In this document: one piece after another, positions 45,005-54,842 of the stretch
Numbering within the stretch: position 1 is the first letter of the stretch
Layout: the number at the start of each line of letters is the position of its first letter
Assembly: GCA_002699585.1 (NCBI GenBank)
Contig: PABP01000004.1
Span: forward strand, 62,001-126,000
From: Anaerolineaceae bacterium
GTDB taxonomy: Bacteria; Chloroflexota; Anaerolineae; Aggregatilineales; Phototrophicaceae
Direction of reading: 5' to 3'
Length of the DNA: 64,000 bases
The notes under the pieces: generated by a model
Seen by the model: the letters and a program-made list of their open reading frames with translations, nothing else
Databases searched by the model: none
Told to the model about the DNA's origin: nothing
Program-made: the position numbers and the translations under genes

Positions 45005-45021
45005 AAAGTACTCGTTAAATG
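45005..45021. promoter_or_regulatory. shared 17-bp motif, copy 2 (candidate hybrid-regulator operator)
   Basis: AAAGTACTCGTTAAATG, identical to 40314-40330, lies between the GH42 stop and the binding-protein start. Two exact copies in front of two sugar transport units flanking the DeoR/LacI hybrid gene suggest they are its sites. Confidence 0.65.
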
Positions 45022-45083
45022 AACTGTTCATACATCTTATATGGGTCTATAGGCATGTCCTTTCTCCAAACCTCACTGAGCAT

Positions 45084-47162
45084 CTAGGATTGAACGACGA
45101 TTTTGACGTCCCACGCCCCGATGCTGAGTGCATCATTTTCGGAAATTTGCGAATCACTAAAGAGTTCACGACCACCGCCAGGGATTGAAGGCAGCGTTTG
45201 CGGCGTCCATGACCAGTTTGTAAAGAACAGCAAGCGTTCACCGCTGGTTGCCCGCGATGCAACCACTCGTACAGACGTGGGTAGCTCTTCCATGATGGGG
45301 GCGATATTGGCCTGTTCCATCGTCCAGGAAGCCAAAGCGCGACCGAGGGCTTCATTGGGGAGCGTGCCGCAGTACGTCACGCGGCCTTTGCCAACTTGCT
45401 TACTGACAATCGCTGGGAATCTTCCAAAGTGCAGATGTACATAGGTCACCAGCGCGTCTGCAGATTCCAACTCCAGACCATCGGCCCAGGCCGTCGCTGC
45501 TGCGTCTTCCGGCAGGTCGATACCGTCGCCTGTCACGGGCAGGTCCTCTAGCAGGTTGCTGAATTCCTGGTAACTAGCACCAACGGCCTCGCGCAAAATA
45601 CCTGGCGCGACGTTCCAACGTGCCCGTGCGAATTCATCGCTGTAGCCGCTACGGAACGTCACCAGCAGATGGCCGCCGTTTTCGGCATAGGCAACCAGAC
45701 GGTTTAGCAGATTGTCATCGGCGGCATACAGCGCTGGAACCACCAGCAGCGGATATTTCTCAAATTCCTGCTCTGGATGGACGATAGCCGTTTGCGCCGA
45801 AACATTGAAGAAGGCGCGATAGAAGTTATCGAAGATGCGCTCGTAGGAAATGCGGTCCGGCTGGGTTGTACCCGGCTTGGAGAGCGGCGGCATGTATGAT
45901 AGGGCATACTTGCTATCTTCGTGATACAGTACAGCAACGTTGGCTTCTGGCTTAAGGTCCGTCAGAATGTCATTGTGCTCGATGAGTTCGGTCGCAATCT
46001 GCTGGAACTCGTTGCCGATACGGCCTTTTTCCAGGCTGTGGCCCAGGACACCGCCCCAGTAGGTTTCAAAACCATAGTGCAGCGTATGCCAGTGCCAGTA
46101 GGACACCATATTCGCGCCCTTGCTGATGAAGCTGTACACAGACTGCCTCAGTTGGCCTTCATAACCAGGGAAATTGGTATGGGAGCCGCCGATGCTGTTG
46201 GCGTTCAACTCAGTAATCAGGAAGTTGTCCTCTTTACCGCTGCGCGCCCAATCGCCATTAAGGAAAATTTGGGAAACACCCACATGGTCCTGGCGTGCTG
46301 TCATCCAATCCGGGCCGCCTGAGAGTTTGTTATGTTCAACATCCAGCTCAAGCCCTGCCTGTGTGACGTGGTAGGGGTTGATGGCGACCACGTCCAGGCT
46401 CTTGCTGATCTGGAACATATCGCCTTCTGGGCGGCTGTAGGCCCCTACAAAACACTGGGTGACAAATTGATCATCACGCGCATATTCGCGGACGATTTTG
46501 GCTTCCCAATCCAACAGGTCGGTTACTAACGTAGACTGGAAACGTCGCCAATCCAGATCATAACCGGGCGTGGAATTGCCATCTGGCGTCCATAGTTCGT
46601 CCCACTCATTGATGCGATGCGACCAGTAGGTCAGGCCCCACACTTCATTGAGCTTGTCGACGGTCTTGTATTTGTCTTTGAGGTACCACAGGAACTTCTG
46701 GAAAACATCGGGATTATGAAGTTGACCACTGCTGGTCTCGTTATCAATCTGGTAGCCGATGATCGCCGGGTGAGGCGCATAATGGCTGACCAGTTCTCGA
46801 ATGACGCGCTCGGCATAGTGACGGAACGCCGGATGCGCATGGTTCATATTCTGGCGATGACCATAGGGCACATACGTCCCTGACGACCACTGCGCCATGA
46901 TTTCAGGATGTTTTTTGGCCATCCAGGGCGGGATGGCATAGGTCGGTGTGCCAAAAATAACTTTGATGCCCGCGGCATGCATTGCGTCAATGACGCGGTC
47001 CATCCAATGAAACTTGAAGACGCCATCTTCTGGTTCCCAGCTATACCAGGTAGATTCCCCCAACCGCACAACAGTCAGGTTCATCTCTTTCATCAGGCTG
47101 ATGTCTTCTTCAAGGCGCTCATAGGGCTGATACTCATGATAGTAGGCAGCGCCATACAGCAT
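45084..47162 (-). CDS. GH42 beta-galactosidase
   Basis: 692 residues from ATG 47162 (MLYGAAYYHEYQPYERLEED; GAGGAG nearby), no signal peptide, full-length for the family. The TIM barrel holds the acid/base Glu in YQIDNETSSG near residue 141 and the nucleophile Glu in LITELNANSIGG near 316. The trimerisation domain (NVAVLYHEDSKYAL, VVPALYAADDNLLNRL) and small C-terminal beta-domain follow. It cleaves terminal beta-galactosides in the cytoplasm and lies upstream of a sugar ABC operon that probably imports them. A possible terminator precedes it at 47322-47350. Confidence 0.92.
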   Translation of the reverse strand: MLYGAAYYHEYQPYERLEEDISLMKEMNLTVVRLGESTWYSWEPEDGVFKFHWMDRVIDAMHAAGIKVIFGTPTYAIPPWMAKKHPEIMAQWSSGTYVPYGHRQNMNHAHPAFRHYAERVIRELVSHYAPHPAIIGYQIDNETSSGQLHNPDVFQKFLWYLKDKYKTVDKLNEVWGLTYWSHRINEWDELWTPDGNSTPGYDLDWRRFQSTLVTDLLDWEAKIVREYARDDQFVTQCFVGAYSRPEGDMFQISKSLDVVAINPYHVTQAGLELDVEHNKLSGGPDWMTARQDHVGVSQIFLNGDWARSGKEDNFLITELNANSIGGSHTNFPGYEGQLRQSVYSFISKGANMVSYWHWHTLHYGFETYWGGVLGHSLEKGRIGNEFQQIATELIEHNDILTDLKPEANVAVLYHEDSKYALSYMPPLSKPGTTQPDRISYERIFDNFYRAFFNVSAQTAIVHPEQEFEKYPLLVVPALYAADDNLLNRLVAYAENGGHLLVTFRSGYSDEFARARWNVAPGILREAVGASYQEFSNLLEDLPVTGDGIDLPEDAAATAWADGLELESADALVTYVHLHFGRFPAIVSKQVGKGRVTYCGTLPNEALGRALASWTMEQANIAPIMEELPTSVRVVASRATSGERLLFFTNWSWTPQTLPSIPGGGRELFSDSQISENDALSIGAWDVKIVVQS

Positions 47163-47321
47163 AGTTATCTCCTCAATGATGAATTGGGCCACACGAAATA
47201 AACCTTAGCGGGTTTCATATAGCCCGAACGGTAATCTAGCTTTATAATCACGAGGTCCATGTTGTCTCGTCCGTATGTTCTGGTGATTTGGCGGTCCCTG
47301 ACAGCAGGCGAGATTGGCATG

Positions 47322-47350
47322 GACACCTCAAATAGTTGGGTGTCTTTTTT
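47322..47350 (+). terminator. possible intrinsic terminator in the GH42/LacI gap
   Basis: GACACC and GGTGTC form a 6-bp stem with an 11-base loop, followed by six T on the plus strand. No plus-strand gene ends here, so it may rather block antisense transcription, or the stem alone may separate the minus-strand LacI gene from GH42. Confidence 0.4.
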
Positions 47351-47378
47351 CTATGGATGACTCCTCATAAGCAGCTTT

Positions 47379-48413
47379 TCATAAACGTTTCCTCGAACTT
47401 CTTCGGATAACAATTTCTGGACGAATCACCGTCATTTCCGGTGCTTCAAACGTCCCATATTTGACATTCGATTCGATCATCTCAATGGCTTTGTGTACCA
47501 GGATAGACCCATAGGTATCAAAGGGCTGATGCACTGTCGTGAGCGGTGGCCAGAAGAATGCGCATTCTGGCATATCATCGTAACCTACGACGCCCATTTC
47601 ATCGGGAATACAGATACCTCGTTCGTTGAGGATACTCAGTGCGCCCAATGCCATCTGGTCATTGCAGGCGAACACCGCATCCATTTCCTGGAATTGGTCT
47701 AATAACTGGGCGACGCCTTTAGCACCGCTTTCTACACTCCAGTCCCCATAAGCAATTTGCCGCTCATCAAAAGTTATACCCCGCTCAGAAAGCGCCTCAC
47801 GCCATCCGGCGAAGCGCCGCTTGGCAACTTGCCAGTGTGAAGGGCCACCGATGATCCCGACATGCTTGTAGCCCTCATCAAACAAATGATGGACGATCTG
47901 GCGTGCTGATTCTTGCTGCCCGACGTCGAGCACACTAGGCACGCCCAGCAGATTGTATTCCATCGTGATAATCGGGATTTTCGATAACAGATTCGGACTC
48001 TCAATACGTACCGGTTCATCCCAGGTACGTGCAATTTCCCAGATAATGGCATCCGGCTGATGGGCCATCAACGCTCGTATGTGGCTTTCCGGGTCAACTG
48101 GGTCGTCAGTGTGCAAAAAGTAGGGGAGTACGCGGTAGCCTGCTGCATCCGCATCGCGGTCAATGGCGACAAACGAAGAACGAGGTCCAATGTGATGCAG
48201 ATTTGAGCTAATCAACCCGATGGTAAATGTTTGACGCGCGCTAAGCCTACGTGCCAACACATTCGGCTGATAGTCGAGCCGATCAATAATCTCCTGGACG
48301 CGCTTGCGCGTGGCAATCGCTACATCGGGATTATTATTAATCACCCTGGAAACGGTTTGTTTAGAAACCCCAGCTTCCTCGGCAATTTCTGCAAGAGTAA
48401 TTTTGCGTACCAC
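47379..48413 (-). CDS. LacI-family transcriptional regulator
   Basis: 344 residues starting at GTG 48413 (VVRKITLAEIAEEAGVS). HTH ITLAEIAEEAGVSKQTVSRVINN, hinge YQPNVLARRL, then the sugar-sensing domain (FTIGLISSNLHHIGPRSSF, GVVGYDDMPECAFFWPPLTTV). Divergent from the GH2 gene at 48638; an inverted repeat at 48457-48476 between them is the probable operator. It lies also just upstream of GH42 in the same direction, but separated by 216 bases. Confidence 0.93.
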   Translation of the reverse strand: MVRKITLAEIAEEAGVSKQTVSRVINNNPDVAIATRKRVQEIIDRLDYQPNVLARRLSARQTFTIGLISSNLHHIGPRSSFVAIDRDADAAGYRVLPYFLHTDDPVDPESHIRALMAHQPDAIIWEIARTWDEPVRIESPNLLSKIPIITMEYNLLGVPSVLDVGQQESARQIVHHLFDEGYKHVGIIGGPSHWQVAKRRFAGWREALSERGITFDERQIAYGDWSVESGAKGVAQLLDQFQEMDAVFACNDQMALGALSILNERGICIPDEMGVVGYDDMPECAFFWPPLTTVHQPFDTYGSILVHKAIEMIESNVKYGTFEAPEMTVIRPEIVIRRSSRKRL

Positions 48414-48456
48414 TTCAATGTACCAGCTTTTTAAACCAAATACTTTTGTGTTATGA

Positions 48457-48476
48457 TACCGATACCGTGATCGGTA
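48457..48476. promoter_or_regulatory. candidate LacI operator before GH2
   Basis: TACCGAT-ACCGTG-ATCGGTA is a 7-6-7 inverted repeat centred on CG with 8 of 10 possible pairs. It lies 44 bases before the LacI start and 161 before GH2, in the only shared intergenic region. Confidence 0.55.
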
Positions 48477-48637
48477 ACAATTGCCCTGAGCATATCGGAT
48501 TAATCATCAGATGTCAAATCCATTGTTCAGGTATCAAGCAATACTTATGACACGACTATGAAGTCGCCGCAGCTTTTAATTCTCTTAGTTTGGCGACCGA
48601 ATATTTATCAAGTTTTCTTCCGAAAAGGATACATGAG

Positions 48638-51013
48638 ATGCAGAAAAAATCATTTGATCTCGGATGGACGTTTAATGAGTCCAGCTTCTGGGAATCCATG
48701 TTGATGGGGGAGGCGGTTGGCCAGGTGGTCAACTTACCCCATGATGCCATGATCGCCAAACCGCGCGCGGCCAGCAACCCCTCTGGCACACATGGCGGGT
48801 TCTTCCCTGGCAGCAATGCCAATTACACCAAGTCTTTCGATGTTCCCGAAGAATGGCGTGGCCAAAAAGTGCAGCTTGAATTTGAGGGCGTTTACATGAA
48901 CGCCGAAATTTCTGTCAACAAGCAGCTTATTCAACGGCAGCCCTATGGCTATTCCAGCTTCCTGGTCGATATCACGCCGTACCTGCGTTATGGCGAAACC
49001 AACGACATTAATGTCGTTGCCAATAATACCGCCCAACCCAACTCTCGCTGGTATTCAGGCACAGGCATCTACCGTCACGTCTGGTTGCGAATTGGCGATA
49101 CCATGCATATCAAACCCTGGGGTATCTTCGTTACGACGCCATTAGCGGATACCGCAAAATCTGTCGTGCAGGTAGCGACTGAAATTGAGAGCCTGTCGGG
49201 TTTTGTTCTGGAAGGTGCGGCCCTGCGCTCGACCATCGTTGATGCTGACGAAAATGCCGTTGCCCACGTTGAGACGCTGCTAGCCAGCCTGAGCGTTGCG
49301 CAGACGCTCCAGGTAACCGATGCCAAGCTCTGGTCGGTGGATGAACCCTATCTCTACACGCTCCTGACCGAAATTGTCGTTGACGGCAGTGTGGTCGATA
49401 GTGAACAGACGCGCTTTGGTATTCGCTCAATCGAGATCGATGCTGAGAATGGCTTCCGACTCAATGGCGTACCGATGAAGCTGAAGGGTGGTTGTGTTCA
49501 TCATGACAACGGCCCCCTTGGTTCTGCCAGCTACGACCGCGCGGAGTATCGTAAAGTCGAATTGCTCAAATCGGCGGGCTTCAATGCGCTGCGTACAGCC
49601 CATAATCCACCGGCTCCGGCTTTGCTCGATGCCTGTGATGAATTGGGTATGCTGGTCATTGATGAAACCTTCGACTGCTGGCGCATGGGGAAAACGCCCA
49701 ACGATTATCACTATCACTTTGAAGAATGGTGGCAGCGCGATACCGCGGCAATGGTCAAGCGTGATCGCAATCATCCGTCGGTCATCATATGGTCTATCGG
49801 CAATGAAATTCTGGAAAGCCTGAGCGTACCTGACGGTGACAAGTGGAGCCAGCGCCAAGCGGATTATATTCGTTCGCTGGATAGTACCCGCTATACCAAC
49901 TCAGCTATTCCCGTCAACTTCTGGGAGATGTCAGAGTCACCTGATCTGGATAGCCTATTCAATCCGCCAACTGTCCCTGAGGATTACGAGCAAGACACCT
50001 GGGCGCAAATCACCCGTGACTATTGCAAGCACCTGGACGTCGTCGGCTACAATTACCTGATTAATCGCTATGAAATTGATGCAAGCCGCTTTCCGGGTCG
50101 TGTCATTGCCGGGACCGAAACGTTCCCGCATCAAGCCTTTGACTACTGGATGGAGACGGAACGCTTGCCGCATGTGATCGGCGATTTCGTCTGGACAGCC
50201 TTCGACTATATTGGCGAGGCCGGCATTGGCGGTGTGAACTATGATGAGCCGCTGACGTTCTCGAACCCCTATCCTTACCACCTGGCCAACTGCGGTGACT
50301 TCGATATTTGCGGCTTCAAGCGTCCACAATCCTACTATCGTGACCTGCTGTGGGGTGTTCGGACCGCTCCTTTCATTGCTGTGCTCGATCCTGCAGACTA
50401 TGGCAAAGAAATGAACTTTACTGCCTGGGGTTGGGAACCCGTACTGGCCAGTTGGACGTTCCCTGAAGCCGAGGGCAAAACCACCCAGGTCGATGTCTAC
50501 TCGATTGACGATGAGGTTGAACTGTTCATCAATGGCGCGTCCGTGGGACGTCAACCCGCTGGAGCCGCCAATAAGAACAAAGCCAGCTTTGAGGTGACCT
50601 ACCAGCCCGGTACGATTGAGGCTGTCGGTTATACCAATGGCACAGAAACGGGCCGTGCCCAGTTGTCGACAGCCGGTAAACCAGCCGCGCTGCGTATCTC
50701 GTCTGACCGCGATCAGCTTGCAGCGACACACGGTGACCTGGCCTACATCACCATTGAAATCGTAGACGAGAACGGTGTCGTCGTGAGCGCTGGCGAGCCA
50801 ACAGTGTCCGTGGAAGTTGAAGGTGCTGGTGACCTCGCGGTCCTCGCGACAGCCAATCCCGTTTCCGAGGAGTCTTATGTCGGTAATGAACGCAAAGCGC
50901 ACAATGGACGCTTGCTGGCCATTGTACGCACTAGCGGCGAACCCGGACAAATCACACTGACCGCGCAGACCAAGAGCCTGCCAGAGACGTCTATACAGTT
51001 ACAGGTCAACTAG
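48638..51013 (+). CDS. GH2-family glycosidase (beta-galactosidase type)
   Basis: 791 residues from ATG 48638 (MQKKSFDLGWTFN; AAGGA nine bases upstream), no signal peptide. N-terminal sugar-binding jelly-roll (about 1-180, with GTGIYRHVWLRI), Ig-like domain, TIM barrel with LKGGCVHHDNGPLG and RTAHNPPAPALLDACDELG, acid/base Glu in WSIGNEI near 389 and nucleophile Glu in AGTETFPH near 493. Two further Ig-like domains follow, of the DUF4982 and fibronectin-like kinds. It acts on beta-galactosides or related beta-linked sugars in the cytoplasm. It is monocistronic, ended by the strong terminator at 51041, and divergent from its LacI regulator. Confidence 0.9.
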   Translation: MQKKSFDLGWTFNESSFWESMLMGEAVGQVVNLPHDAMIAKPRAASNPSGTHGGFFPGSNANYTKSFDVPEEWRGQKVQLEFEGVYMNAEISVNKQLIQRQPYGYSSFLVDITPYLRYGETNDINVVANNTAQPNSRWYSGTGIYRHVWLRIGDTMHIKPWGIFVTTPLADTAKSVVQVATEIESLSGFVLEGAALRSTIVDADENAVAHVETLLASLSVAQTLQVTDAKLWSVDEPYLYTLLTEIVVDGSVVDSEQTRFGIRSIEIDAENGFRLNGVPMKLKGGCVHHDNGPLGSASYDRAEYRKVELLKSAGFNALRTAHNPPAPALLDACDELGMLVIDETFDCWRMGKTPNDYHYHFEEWWQRDTAAMVKRDRNHPSVIIWSIGNEILESLSVPDGDKWSQRQADYIRSLDSTRYTNSAIPVNFWEMSESPDLDSLFNPPTVPEDYEQDTWAQITRDYCKHLDVVGYNYLINRYEIDASRFPGRVIAGTETFPHQAFDYWMETERLPHVIGDFVWTAFDYIGEAGIGGVNYDEPLTFSNPYPYHLANCGDFDICGFKRPQSYYRDLLWGVRTAPFIAVLDPADYGKEMNFTAWGWEPVLASWTFPEAEGKTTQVDVYSIDDEVELFINGASVGRQPAGAANKNKASFEVTYQPGTIEAVGYTNGTETGRAQLSTAGKPAALRISSDRDQLAATHGDLAYITIEIVDENGVVVSAGEPTVSVEVEGAGDLAVLATANPVSEESYVGNERKAHNGRLLAIVRTSGEPGQITLTAQTKSLPETSIQLQVN

Positions 51014-51040
51014 CTCTCGATATATCCTGCGTTGATAAAG

Positions 51041-51077
51041 AAAACAGCCATTCCCCTAAGTGAGGAATGGCTGTTTT
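51041..51077. terminator. strong bidirectional terminator
   Basis: AAAACAGCCATTCC and its exact complement GGAATGGCTGTTTT form a 14-bp stem with a 9-base loop. The A- and T-tracts at its base serve both the GH2 gene (plus) and the GH15 gene end (minus). Confidence 0.9.
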
Positions 51078-51138
51078 GATCTAGCCAGTACTGTTTGAAT
51101 CTGATCAAGCCTTATCTACGCGCTCAGTACAAGACGAA

Positions 51139-52293
51139 TCACTGCCTTGCATGTGCCTGTAAGAGATGCAGCACAATGAGATACTCAGCGTGTGTCCAGA
51201 GCAAGGGGTTGGCGATCTCGCCGCGTTCCTCCACCCATTCTTGGTAGTAACTTGGGTCGAGCATGGCATCTTTGGTCTGCTCCGGCAAGTTACCCTCACT
51301 ATCCGCGTGCGATTCCGCCCAACTGAGGAGTTCTTTAGCTGCGGCGATGTCACCAACCTGGGTTTTGTACCACGCCAGCCACAATCCCAGCAGGATCCAG
51401 GCCCCGCCCCCATAATACGTGTCTTCCACATGGCGATGTACACCATGTCCCTTGGCAAGTAGGTCGCGCTCAATACGGGCAACCGTTCGCTGCATCAACG
51501 GGTCATCCGGCGCGAGAAGGCCATCATCGGGTAGGGCCGCCATGAGTAGATTGGCATCGACCATATCCAGCCCGACTGATTTTGCCAGTTCGCCGTTTGG
51601 TGTCAGTCCCTTTTCCATAATAAACGTGCGTATCGCCTCACGCGTGGGTTCGACGTCCAGTGTGGGAACCAATTGGTGGGCCGCGCCCAATCCAGCATAG
51701 ATTGCCGCCAGTGTGCTGATGTGGACATCGTCGCCGCGCTCTTCCCAACAGTCATAGCATGGCTGCTGCCAGACGGCTGACAAATAGCGAGCAACCAGTG
51801 TGATCGCCTTTACCCAGGCGATAGGCAGCGGCGTGATGCGGCATACGTCAACGTACTTGGCCAGCGACCAGACCCACAAGCTAGGCCCATCAAGCTGGAA
51901 CTCTGGCCAACTATCGGGTCCGGCATTGCCGCCATCTTCGTATCGCGCATTAAGCGTATCGGCGACTACTAGATCTTGCCCCTGTTCCATGCGGCTGATA
52001 GTGCGCTCCAATGCGTCGGCGCGGCCATTGATGATCGCCGCACACCAGCGATGGAACTTATCCGCGCTGTCCCACTGCCCAGAAATGCCCGCCGAATGCG
52101 GGACCATATTGTCGATGCCATCCAGCGTCAGGGCATACGCGATGAACGCGCCATCACGGAACCACGAATAGTGATAATCGGGCATGGTCGGGCAAGCCAG
52201 GTAGCCCCCGGCTGGCTGCTGATTGTCCATAATGACCTGTTGGCTGTGGGCATGGAGCTTGCTCAATTTGTCAGATTGGGTTTTAGTGGTCAT
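51139..52293 (-). CDS. GH15-family glucosidase (glucoamylase/glucodextranase catalytic domain)
   Basis: 384 residues: only the (alpha/alpha)6 catalytic domain, without the N-terminal super-sandwich domain of bacterial glucoamylases, and no signal peptide. Motifs: YHYSWFRDGAF near residue 45, acid Glu in CYDCWEERGDD near 183, GGGAWILLGLWLAW, base Glu in GNLPEQ near 336, and NPLLWTHAEYL. It releases glucose from the non-reducing end of alpha-glucans. Its first 11 bases overlap the GH66 gene, so it probably finishes off isomaltooligosaccharides made by the GH66 enzyme. Confidence 0.88.
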   Translation of the reverse strand: MTTKTQSDKLSKLHAHSQQVIMDNQQPAGGYLACPTMPDYHYSWFRDGAFIAYALTLDGIDNMVPHSAGISGQWDSADKFHRWCAAIINGRADALERTISRMEQGQDLVVADTLNARYEDGGNAGPDSWPEFQLDGPSLWVWSLAKYVDVCRITPLPIAWVKAITLVARYLSAVWQQPCYDCWEERGDDVHISTLAAIYAGLGAAHQLVPTLDVEPTREAIRTFIMEKGLTPNGELAKSVGLDMVDANLLMAALPDDGLLAPDDPLMQRTVARIERDLLAKGHGVHRHVEDTYYGGGAWILLGLWLAWYKTQVGDIAAAKELLSWAESHADSEGNLPEQTKDAMLDPSYYQEWVEERGEIANPLLWTHAEYLIVLHLLQAHARQ

Positions 52294-53998
52294 CAGTGTA
52301 CTCCACGACGATCATGCTCCAGTAGTGGAGCGTGGGCAAAGTAAATTGCAGCACCCCATCTGTGGCGCTGTAAGCAAGTGGTGCCATATTCATGCTGGTT
52401 TCTTCATCGGGTGATGCCACCCACACCGATGCCACCGGGCGTGTCACTGTGATCTTCACGACCACATCTTGCAGCAACGAGGGGGCATCTTCTGTGGGCG
52501 CATTCCAATTCGTCTGTTCGACGCCCATGAAGTTAATCAGGTTGAACGTATCGAACGATTCCCCGGAGCGCACAATCGGCACAACCCGGTCCCGCGCAGT
52601 AATCCCCCGTGTACGAATGTCGCCCAGGTCCACCGCACGATGCAACCCATCACTGCCGGATGTCGTCGTGGTCGAGAGCACGTTTTCGTAGCGCACCTGG
52701 AAGTCGTAATAGCGCCGGAAGATGGGTTGCTGTTCTGGTGTGAGCGTACCAAATAATGGGAAATAGGGATCAGCCAGCATACTGCCGGGTTCGCCTGTCT
52801 CCAGATGCGTACCGCCACTGGCCAGGATCACCGAATTGGTAAGCCGCCAGTTGACCGTCTGCTCTGGTGGAATATAAGCTGGAATGATGATCGGCTTGCC
52901 ATCGCCCAGGGCTTCCGCATTCGTGACAACCCGCCCCAGGTCGAGGTAGCTATCATACGGCGACCACACTTCAATGTAGGCAGCATCCTGTTGTGAAGGC
53001 GCAGCCATATCGATCGGCCAGTTACCGACACAATTGAACAGGGTAACACCCTCGTCCCTGCGCTCCTGCTGCACCAATTCAGCCGTTTGGTTGATGAACT
53101 GCGGCATCACCTCAGCCAGATCAACCGCATTGCCTGCATCATCATAGCCATTCTTGGGCGAGCCATACTGGTCGATGTGGATGCCATCAAAGGCCGTGTT
53201 TTGCAACACATCGGCGAATTCGCCCAGCAGGTGTTGATTCCAGGCTGAGCCAACCGCCGGGTTCATGATGGCAATGAAGCTATTCTCGCCAAAGTCGTAC
53301 ACCTTGCCCTGGGCATCGAATAAGCCCCATGTGGGGTGCTGGCGGTAAAACCCGGAGGAAGCGCCATAGATCGCCGTATACGGCATGGCCGCGATGCCAC
53401 TTTCATGCAATGTGTCAATCAGGCGGCGAATCGTCACCATCGATTGCGGACGGCCCAGGCCATCTTCAAAATCATCGGTTTCCGGCAGCAAGTCTTCCCA
53501 TCGATACTGCCAATCATAAAATTGCACGCCGTTAATATGGTGCAGGCGCATCCATTCGCTGATGGCTTCATAATCGTCACGGCCTGCGACAAAATTGCTC
53601 AGGAAGCCATAACGTGGCGCATCAATCCAGCGGTCGAGCACATCAAAGGCCGATGTCTGCGTGGCGACGAGCTGTTCGCCATCATATACATCGACGCTGA
53701 GGCCATAGCCGCGTGGGGCTTCCGGAGGCGGTGACCATGTGAGTGTCGCCTCGCCATCGACAATTGTCGCGTTCAAGCTGGCTAGCTCAGTCGATAGATA
53801 ATAGATATGCGCCTTAAGATGTGTTCCTGCGCCCGTCCGAATCGTGATGGTTACGGGGTCATTGGGACGATAAAAGCTCTTATCCGGCAGTATCGTGATG
53901 TGTGGTGAATCGGTAGCCAACGAGATGCTCCCTTGTACAAAGCTGAGAATAAGTAGTGCAACGAGTAGGGTAGGCAGTTTCCGCAATAGGCGGATCAT
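52283..53998 (-). CDS. GH66-family dextranase / cycloisomaltooligosaccharide-type enzyme, secreted
   Basis: 571 residues with a signal peptide (LLRKLPTLLVALLILSFVQGSISL). An N-terminal Ig-like domain (ITILPDKSFYRPNDPVTI) precedes the TIM barrel with NGVQFYDWQYRWEDLLP, nucleophile Asp in DGIHIDQYG near 273 and acid/base Glu in YIEVWSPYD near 344. GH66 enzymes act on alpha-1,6-glucans (dextran). The C-terminal beta-domain is present; no CBM35 insertion is evident, which favours dextranase over cyclising enzyme (family knowledge). The start overlaps the permease stop as ATGA. It produces oligosaccharides for the adjacent importer. Confidence 0.88.
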   Translation of the reverse strand: MIRLLRKLPTLLVALLILSFVQGSISLATDSPHITILPDKSFYRPNDPVTITIRTGAGTHLKAHIYYLSTELASLNATIVDGEATLTWSPPPEAPRGYGLSVDVYDGEQLVATQTSAFDVLDRWIDAPRYGFLSNFVAGRDDYEAISEWMRLHHINGVQFYDWQYRWEDLLPETDDFEDGLGRPQSMVTIRRLIDTLHESGIAAMPYTAIYGASSGFYRQHPTWGLFDAQGKVYDFGENSFIAIMNPAVGSAWNQHLLGEFADVLQNTAFDGIHIDQYGSPKNGYDDAGNAVDLAEVMPQFINQTAELVQQERRDEGVTLFNCVGNWPIDMAAPSQQDAAYIEVWSPYDSYLDLGRVVTNAEALGDGKPIIIPAYIPPEQTVNWRLTNSVILASGGTHLETGEPGSMLADPYFPLFGTLTPEQQPIFRRYYDFQVRYENVLSTTTTSGSDGLHRAVDLGDIRTRGITARDRVVPIVRSGESFDTFNLINFMGVEQTNWNAPTEDAPSLLQDVVVKITVTRPVASVWVASPDEETSMNMAPLAYSATDGVLQFTLPTLHYWSMIVVEYTDDH

Positions 53999-54840
53999 CC
54001 GCGCACGCCCCCGCTGGTGATGCCTTGAATGAAATAGCGCTGGAAGAATACGAATAGCAAAATAGTCGGGATAACCGCCGTTAGCGACCCGGCGAACACC
54101 AGCCCCCAGTTGGAGCTGTACTGCCCTCGGAAATTGGCAATGGCAATCGGCAGCGTGCGTAGATGCTCATCAGTTAGGAAGTTGAGCGCCAGCAGGTATT
54201 CGTCCCAGGCCCCCAAAAAGCTGAATACGGCCACTGTGCTGATGGCGGGTGCGGCTAGCGGCAGCATAATCCGAAAGAACACTGTAAAGGAATTGGCTCC
54301 GTCAATAATGGCCGATTCTTCTAGTTCACGTGGCAAATTCTCGAAGAAGCCGCGCAGCAGGAACATGTTGAAGGCCAACGGTCCCGAACTATAGACCAGC
54401 ACCAGACCGGGCAAACTGTTCAGCAGACCGAGGTTTTTCGCCAGGATGAATTGTGGAATGAGCAGCACCACACCCGGAATCATAATCATGATGAGCAGCA
54501 TGCCGAATAAAATGCGCTTGCCATAAAAATCGAAGCGCGCGAAGGCATAGGCCATTGTCGCTGCCAGCGATGTCACCATCACCGTCGTTGCGATGGCGAC
54601 AAACGCACTGTTGAGCAACGCCCGTGCGAAGTTGCGGCTGGCGAAGGCTTGCTCGAAGTTCTCAAAGGTAAGGTTTTCGGGTATGAGTCGTGGTGGGTAT
54701 TGTTGGACATAGGCTACGCCGTCAAAGGCGGTAGCTGCCATATACAGCAACGGTGCGACTGCAATGATCGCCCCCGCACACAAAACGAGGAAAATGAGCA
54801 GGTTGAGGAGCCGTTGTTGGCTGTTGGACGTTGCTAACAT
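53995..54840 (-). CDS. carbohydrate ABC transporter permease, MalG type
   Basis: 281 residues with six membrane helices and EAA loop EESAIIDGANSFTVFFRIMLPLAAP near residue 190. It starts three bases after the MalF-type stop and ends overlapping the GH66 start. It is part of the dextran/isomaltooligosaccharide locus. Substrate inferred from the GH66 and GH15 genes. Confidence 0.92.
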   Translation of the reverse strand: MLATSNSQQRLLNLLIFLVLCAGAIIAVAPLLYMAATAFDGVAYVQQYPPRLIPENLTFENFEQAFASRNFARALLNSAFVAIATTVMVTSLAATMAYAFARFDFYGKRILFGMLLIMIMIPGVVLLIPQFILAKNLGLLNSLPGLVLVYSSGPLAFNMFLLRGFFENLPRELEESAIIDGANSFTVFFRIMLPLAAPAISTVAVFSFLGAWDEYLLALNFLTDEHLRTLPIAIANFRGQYSSNWGLVFAGSLTAVIPTILLFVFFQRYFIQGITSGGVRG

Positions 54841-54842
54841 GT

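Noticed and set aside
49955-50950. A 331-codon open frame on the minus strand
   Set aside because: It is the shadow of the GH2 enzyme's C-terminal half; the GH2 reading has catalytic motifs and a continuous domain order.
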